Shown here one piece after another: positions 58,210 to 64,000 of a stretch of DNA of 64,000 nt. Numbering within the stretch: position 1 is the first letter of the stretch; each line of letters begins with the position of its first letter. Origin of the DNA: Ctenosaura bakeri (taxonomy: Eukaryota; Chordata; Lepidosauria; Squamata; Iguanidae); assembly GCA_948474755.1 (NCBI GenBank), contig CAOLHI010001311.1, forward strand, positions 620,001 through 684,000, in the 5' to 3' direction. The notes beneath the pieces were generated by a model, which saw only the letters and a program-made list of their open reading frames with translations, had not been told where the DNA came from and did not search any database. The translations under genes and the position numbers were made by a program.

Positions 58210-59164
58210 CAGGTCTCTGACCCTTGCTGGGCAATGTAGCCCAGTATCAGGACTCAACAGGAGGAAGCAATACATGAAGAAATACAGAGGGTTGCTTCAG
58301 TGTTTGCTGCACAGGAACAGCTGGGTATTGTACTGAAGGACTGTTGTTTTGTGCTTTTCTCTTTCTAACTAATTTTTTAAAATTCTGTCTCCATGATTTT
58401 CACTCTGTTATAAATGTCTTCTGGTTGGAAATTTGCTTCAAACATTTGCTCACTTGTGTGACTTTTTTTTATTTGAATGACAAGCTCTTAACAAGTGTGG
58501 TTCATGTTTAATGCACCATGCTTAATTATGTCAGTAGGCCTCCCCACTGTAACACCATTCTAAGAGCCATTCCTTGACCTCAGGTTTTGGTTCTGAAATT
58601 TCAGGGCCTGACAACTCTCAATGAGGACAAGACTATAGTGCTGCATGGTCACATAATGTGTTGGAGAACTTACAAAGAATCTGTTAAAGGGTGATGTTGT
58701 GTTGTTGTTCTTGTTTTTTCTTACCTTTTTCTCAGACTGGGAAATAAAGAGAGTTTCAACTGCTATTAGCCAAGCATTAGTTTAGTCAGGTCCAACAGAT
58801 TTTTCTGCGCCCCCCCCCGAATTTGGCCAGAGAAATTGAAAATCAGCTTCTGAAGTTTCTGTACATTTTATTCAGGCAAGCAGGATTCACACTCAAAATA
58901 AAACAAACAAGCCCTCCCATAACCCAACACCCCCGAAACAGATGTCAAATAGAAACCTGAAGATGCCAAATAAGCTCTACAAGATGTTAAAAAGTCACAC
59001 CATAGTTTTGTTTTAAAATCACACTTTACTAGGGATTTTCACTTTGGAGAGTGAAAGCCAGCAAAAAAAGACAAGAACATTTTTTTTTACCTGACATAAT
59101 TTGCCATTTATACATAAGCTATGTAAATACTCTACGGCTTCACTCTAGCCTATGGGAACAGTAA
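58210..59164. other. intronic sequence, no recognised feature
   Basis: A poly(C) run is at about 58810. No assignment. Confidence 0.45.
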
Positions 59165-59410
59165 CAATATCATTGTTATTATATTTATTTGTATCCTGTT
59201 TTTCCCTGCAAAATTGGGACTCAAAGCAGGTAAACATTTTAAAAACAGTACAATTAAAAACATACAAAAAGTGAACATTAAAATAAAATAAAATTATTCA
59301 CAGTATTAAAACAATACAAACCTTGAGTTAAAAGAATAAAATGCAATTTAAAAAGTTATAAGGCTATATTAAAGACAAAAAGATATTTTAAGAGCACACA
59401 GTTCTCTTTT
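59165..59410 (-). mobile_element. L2-type LINE 3' tail, antisense
   Basis: 'ttatttgtatcctgtttttc' and 'ttgggactcaaagcaggtaa' match the tails of the antisense L2 copies at 1128 and 14183, followed by A-rich sequence. No coding part. Confidence 0.6.
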
Positions 59411-62093
59411 CCGTGCAGTCCCATTGAGCCCTCCAAAAAAACTGTTCTGGAGAATTGTGAGATGCTCTGGAATAGTGTAAGATGGCACTGGATAAGTTAT
59501 GGGACTGGTGTTAATACTGACATCACATACATCATGTATGTGCAGTGCTTATGCATTTTTTTCTTATACTGTATCCATCCTTATGCCATGAGAGAGCATT
59601 GGGATCATTATTTTTTTCTTTCACAGAACTTCTCTGCATCCTGTCATGTTTCACAACTAATACCATCTGAAATGCAAACTGCTTTCAAAAGCAATTTGTA
59701 ATATAGCATGGAGTGCTGGTGCTCTGTTGTTTAAAGGGGAAGGAATGAGAAATTATACTAGTACAAGCTCCTTCCATGACTATAAACCGCCCAGTATGTA
59801 TAAAGAAGGTCAATTTAAAATAAAATAACTAGTGCACAAAGCTGAAAAAATACAGATAAATAATAGAATGGAAAATTAGTTTATGTTTTAGCAGCATAAA
59901 CTCACTTCTAGTTTAAACATTCCTAATCCTAAAATAGAGTGTCACAAATGGCTCCTTTTCTTTTATTGGTTTTCCAAAACATGATCTCAGGACAGATTAG
60001 GAAACCTCAGAGGCTGACCTCAGGAAGACCAGGAAACAAGCAATAATCTTGTTTTCAGCAGGAGATCAAAAATTTCCTGTCATGAGATGAACTCTTGAGC
60101 TTTATTTTCTTACTGGACAAATAAAGTTGTTACCTAGTACGTCTGAGCAATGTAATATCCATGCAAGACCAAAATAAGGAATACTTCACATCCCTGAGTA
60201 GGAGTGACGAACTATTTTAGGTGAGGCCTTCCTTTGGCCACCCCCTGCCATCAAGGACTTGATCCTTTCTGCTGATGCCACTACGTCCATGACCAAACAG
60301 AAGGGCAGATACTTGTGGGTGTCAGCTAAAACTATCAACCTGTACATGTTGCTGATATAATCACAAGAGCTGAGGAGGTATGGGACTGAGATTCCATGGA
60401 CCAAATTTGGCCCATCCATAAGGCAGATTTGACTGATGGGCCAGAGATCTCCTCACTTACCTTACAACATTTTAAGTTGCAGTCCCATAAACATGCATCC
60501 TATATCTAATGGACAAGTCAAGAGCTGAACTTAACCATCTAAATACTCAAGGCAATCACATGCCTTCAGTGTTGGCTTCCTGTTTACACTGTCCTAACTT
60601 TAAAGCCACTTTCTCCTTTTGTCTTCACCTGTTCATAAGAGTGCTAATAATAACTCATAAGCGGCTTACAGCTGGCTACGGGGATTAAAAATTCTAGAGT
60701 AGTCCACAGGAAATGAAAAAGGGATTCTGAAACAACACGAATACAGTATAAAGCACACAAACAAAAAGAAGAAAACCATTCATACAGGCTGAGAAAGATC
60801 CAAACCATGATGTTAAGGATCAATACAAGAGAATTACTGTGACACTTTTAATCTAGCCTCTTGCAGGTTCAGTGGCAATTCTAAATTGTCAGATTTAAAG
60901 TACTAGACATTATGCTGGGAAGGGTTTTGTAAATAACTACACAACAAAAAAAAATCAAAATGGAAACTATCTACCCCAAAATCACTTCTAAGTGAGTTGG
61001 TATAGTATTGCAGTCTAAATCTATTTTCTCCCACTAGTCAGGGGACTGTGCTTTTTCCCATTGTGCAAACTGACTCATTCTTCTCACACTGTACTTCTAA
61101 TAAACCAGATGGATCACACTGTCTGATTATCCTTTATAGTTTACTTTTATTTCTGAGATCAGTCTTACTTCTAGTCAGGGGCAGCCTGCAAGAATGGGGA
61201 AATGCCACCCTCACCCCACTTCCCAGCTAGCAGCAATACAACAGACAAATAGATCAAATAAAATCAGATATGCACACACTGCCATCACTGTTTCTATCCC
61301 AGTATTCTGACTATTGGCTTGACTCTTTCTTTCCTTTTTGTCTAAAACAGAAGTAGCAGTACTGCATATGCACAATACTCATACCTGTTCAACAAGTTTC
61401 AAACCCCTTCTGGGGAAGGTGGTAGAAAGGCAGACCACCAGGATGGAACAGTCTTTCTCACTGTCATTCATGTCATAATGCAGCTGTCCCTAGGAGTCAC
61501 TGAAATTGTTCAAAATGAGGTGCTCTGAAGCGCTGACCGTTCCCCAAGTATGGGCAACCTGCCTTTCTGGAATCAACTATCTTTCTGCTTTCATGTTATA
61601 GCCTGTTGTCTTTGTGTAGCATTGAAGAGAGCTCTGAGAAAACAGGGCTGGAGTTTCACTGCTTTCAGTTTAGGTTGCCCGTGCTTACACTTGAATGATC
61701 CAGTAATGGATGCCTGGTGTATGTGTATGTGCACATACATGCATATGCAGACATGATTCCCCCCATCACATACATGCCTGTTAGGATGGCACAAAGGATA
61801 TCTGCCAATATGTCTGTCTATTTCTTTGTCCAACCTGTGACTAGATAGCTAAGTGTGTTGTGTGTTGCATCCATGTGTGTATGTGACTGTGATAATGAAT
61901 GGATGTGGGGTGGGGCATCTATGTCTCTTAGAATGGGGAGCTGACTGGTATGTGGTTATGTGTGAATGGATGTGGTAAATGGACAGAGGGATAGAGTTGC
62001 AGGCATGCTCTCTCTCTCCCCTCCTCCCCCTCTCCCTCATTTTCCCTCAGTGTTTTGCAATAAGTTGCTTCTGGGATCCTCAACAAATCTTCA
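59411..62093. other. intronic sequence
   Basis: Mostly unassigned. A TG/CA-rich alternation is at about 61715-61755 and a C/T-rich run at 62008-62040. Confidence 0.45.
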
Positions 62094-62247
62094 GCCATTT
62101 CCGCACTAGACTGTTATAGCACTATTATTCCACTTGCAACATCCTATGGAATCCTGGGGTTTGCAGTTTCGAAACTGCAAACCCCAGGATTCCATAGGAT
62201 GTTGCAAGTGGAATAATAGCGCTATAACAGTCTAGTGCAGAAATGGC
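62094..62247. mobile_element. 154-bp near-perfect palindromic MITE, target duplication CTTCA
   Basis: The two 77-bp arms meet at TTTCGAAA and match at 75 of 77 positions. The outer ends are GCCATTTCCGCAC and GCCATTTCTGCAC (reverse complement). CTTCA lies on both sides (62089-62093 and 62248-62252). It is the least decayed member in the window, so probably the youngest. Confidence 0.95.
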
Positions 62248-62252
62248 CTTCA

Positions 62253-62590
62253 TCTTCATCTGGTAAGGAACAGGCTTTACCCTGCAAGGATGTAATGGGA
62301 GAGATCTAACAATCACCCAGAGTCAGGTCTCTATGATACTGTGCATGAGAATGTGGGGTTGGAGCAAGAAGTGCAACATTTCCCCCACCACCAGCAAGAG
62401 AGGCACCAAGAGAAGAGGCTGATGCAACTCCATCTCCTCAAATGTCATGCTCAGATGCCTCCTAGGCTTCCTCAGGAAGAAGGAGCCTGAGAGGCCCTGA
62501 CTAATAGGGATGTTATTCTTCATTAATTTTCTTCTTAAAGGAACCAGCAAGTTATTTTAATAATTTTCTTCCCACTGTGAGAAAGTCTTT
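62253..62590. other. intronic sequence, no recognised feature
   Basis: No assignment. Confidence 0.45.
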
Positions 62591-62830
62591 GATTACCACT
62601 GTACAAAAAAATATCTCATGTGCAGAAAAAGGAGTTTCTAGACCAGAAAATTCTGTTTCCTGTGCAAAACATGCTAATTTTGAGCAGAATTAAGCCTCCA
62701 ATTACAGTATTTTCTGCACAGGAAACAACTTGTACTGCACAGAAAATAATATTTCAGCAATTTTTTTTACACAGAAAAAGTTGTTTCCTACATGGAAAAT
62801 GCTGTTTTCTGCACTTTATAACAGTGTGTG
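62591..62830. repeat. degenerate minisatellite-like TTTTCTGCACAGGAAA repeat
   Basis: The words TTTTCTGCACAGGAAACAA, 'tactgcacagaaaataatat', 'tacacagaaaaagttgtttc', 'tggaaaatgctgttttctgc' and 'tgtgcagaaaaaggagtttc' recur every 20-45 bp in both orientations. The unit is itself partly palindromic (TTTTCTGCACAGAAAA). Confidence 0.6.
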
Positions 62831-63532
62831 AATTTTGTTCCCAAAAGCAAATTGTCTTATCACTTCTTGTTTGGGTTTCTTTGTATACATAGAACATATT
62901 TTTTACCATTTTAAAAATATTTTTGAATATTCTTTCCATTTTTATTGACTGTGACAGAAGAAGGTGCTTGTACTGGGTATGGGGTGTTTGGTGTGGTTCA
63001 ATGTTTTCAGCTTCAGAAGTATTCTAGTTGCTCTGACCTTATGCTCAAAGCAACATTGTTTCTTGTTCTGAGCATCATGGCTATCTGTTCTAGAGTCTTC
63101 ACCTCATTTATGACCTGGACTGCTTTACAATGTTGCTCATTGTCCCAGGCTTTGCATGTTCAGATACTGACTATCTAGCACTAGACCTTGGACAACTTTC
63201 AACATAAGCTTTTCATACATGCCTGTTTCATTATCTCAGACATACTGATAACTAACTCTACTTTTCTAGATTGACATTTGCTTGTATCTGGCTCCAGCCA
63301 GCTGAGCTCTGCAGGACAAGTACATATCAGAGTGGAAGAGATCCAAAGACTACTTTTCTGTGTTGCTCTGGGAATATTTCCACTACCACTAAAACCAAAG
63401 TAGTGAATTTAGGATGGTCTCAGAATGTGCTGCCCATGCTTAATCTTGAGTAATCCAGTCCCTCTTTACTTATGCTGAAATAGCTCTGCATAGACATAGA
63501 TTGAGGGAAACCATGATAGGGATGCTCACATA
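62831..63532. other. intronic sequence, no recognised feature
   Basis: No assignment. Confidence 0.45.
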
Positions 63533-63537
63533 CTGAG

Positions 63538-63947
63538 GTCCTTTCCACACCTTACCTTCTTCTGGCGCTGGGGTGTGGGGATCGCGCGAGCAGCCTCCAG
63601 TGAGAGGCTCTCGCATCTGGGGTCCTTTGGCTCTGCACGAGATGCCTGCTCATGTGAGAGCCCCGCCTCTTCGTTCCTCAGCACAGCCTGGGAGTTTCCC
63701 AGGCTACGCTGGGGCAGGAAGCGCAGCTCTGGAGGCTCCGCACACCAGGTAAGTGTGCGCGGGGCCTGGGAGCAATGCGCAATCACGCACCATTTTTGGC
63801 TTCTAGCCGAAAATGAAAAGGTGTGTGATAGGCACCTGCCAGCCCCTGGAGCATCGCGCAATTGTCAGTGCCTTGTGCAGATTGCTCCTCAAATTTGCGC
63901 GATGCTCCAGGCCCTCTTTCGCATGGAAACTGTCATGCGAAAAGGGC
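63538..63947. mobile_element. 410-bp CpG-rich MITE, target duplication CTGAG, possible mini-exon
   Basis: Starts GTCCTTTCCACACC; the right end reverse-complemented is GCCCTTTTCGCATG. CTGAG flanks both sides (63533-63537 and 63948-63952). On the plus strand TTTCCCAG, 46 bp (63703-63748), then GTAAGT. A foldback at about 63780-63830 pairs 'atcacgcaccattttt' with 'aaaatgaaaaggtgtgtgat'. CpG dinucleotides are still frequent, suggesting a young copy; the 111-residue minus frame has no domain. Confidence 0.88.
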
Positions 63948-64000
63948 CTGAGACAAGTTTTGTTGCCTATCCTGAGAATCTTGTTCTCTGTATGTGTTTA

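Noticed and set aside
63526..63861. 111-residue arginine/serine-rich open frame, minus strand
   Set aside because: Explained by the CpG-rich MITE at 63538-63947; no domain seen.
1..64000. CRISPR array, operon, bacterial or phage system
   Set aside because: No regularly spaced direct repeats, no dense coding, and clear vertebrate exon and retrotransposon content.

Overview
The window looks like vertebrate, most likely squamate reptile (lizard or snake), nuclear DNA. It is AT-rich, has no prokaryote-style coding, and holds a squamate-like repeat mix: L2/CR1-clade LINEs, BovB (RTE) LINEs, decayed L1 LINEs, tRNA-type and 5S-rRNA-type SINEs, and many short non-autonomous DNA transposons. The species cannot be fixed from this sequence. 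The only host coding sequence I can support is one 141-bp exon on the minus strand at 7188-7328. It encodes a complete calcium-binding EGF-like module whose residues match NELL2 (a secreted neural EGF-like glycoprotein) better than its paralogue NELL1. Almost everything else therefore appears to be NELL2 intron: about 7.2 kb downstream (left) and about 56.7 kb upstream (right) of the exon.

Layout. 1-7187: intron with a young plus-strand L2 LINE nested inside an older antisense L2. 7188-7328: the NELL2 exon with its splice signals. 7.3-14 kb: mostly unique intron, one SINE and a decayed L1 3' end. 14.2-17.4 kb: antisense L2, a short MITE and an antisense BovB containing a 78-bp palindrome. 17.4-24.9 kb: two ~400-bp MITEs, a 5S-derived SINE, another SINE and hairpin repeats. 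25-28.3 kb: a BovB interrupted by an L1 with a 15-bp target duplication. 30.6-31.3 kb: antisense L1 fragment. 32.3-33.2 kb: a solo LTR with a 4-bp target duplication. 36.4-37.1 kb: a BovB interrupted by a MITE with a 5-bp target duplication. 38.5-42.6 kb: L1, a tandem duplication with a TATA-like box, and a CR1 interrupted by a LINE-type tail with an 18-bp target duplication. 44-64 kb: mainly unique intron with scattered MITEs, a 762-bp hAT-type element with an 8-bp target duplication, and SINEs.

The genes do not form a pathway here; the interest lies in the transposon archaeology. The best candidates for something under-described are: a family of ~400-bp MITEs with 5-bp target duplications, three of which carry a positionally conserved acceptor-like/donor-like pair framing a 46-55 bp mini-exon; a related ~150-bp near-perfect palindromic MITE family; and a palindrome in a dead BovB that looks like a replication template switch. 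I found no evidence of a new enzymatic or defence system. All family names rest on recognition of translated or nucleotide patterns, not on a database search.
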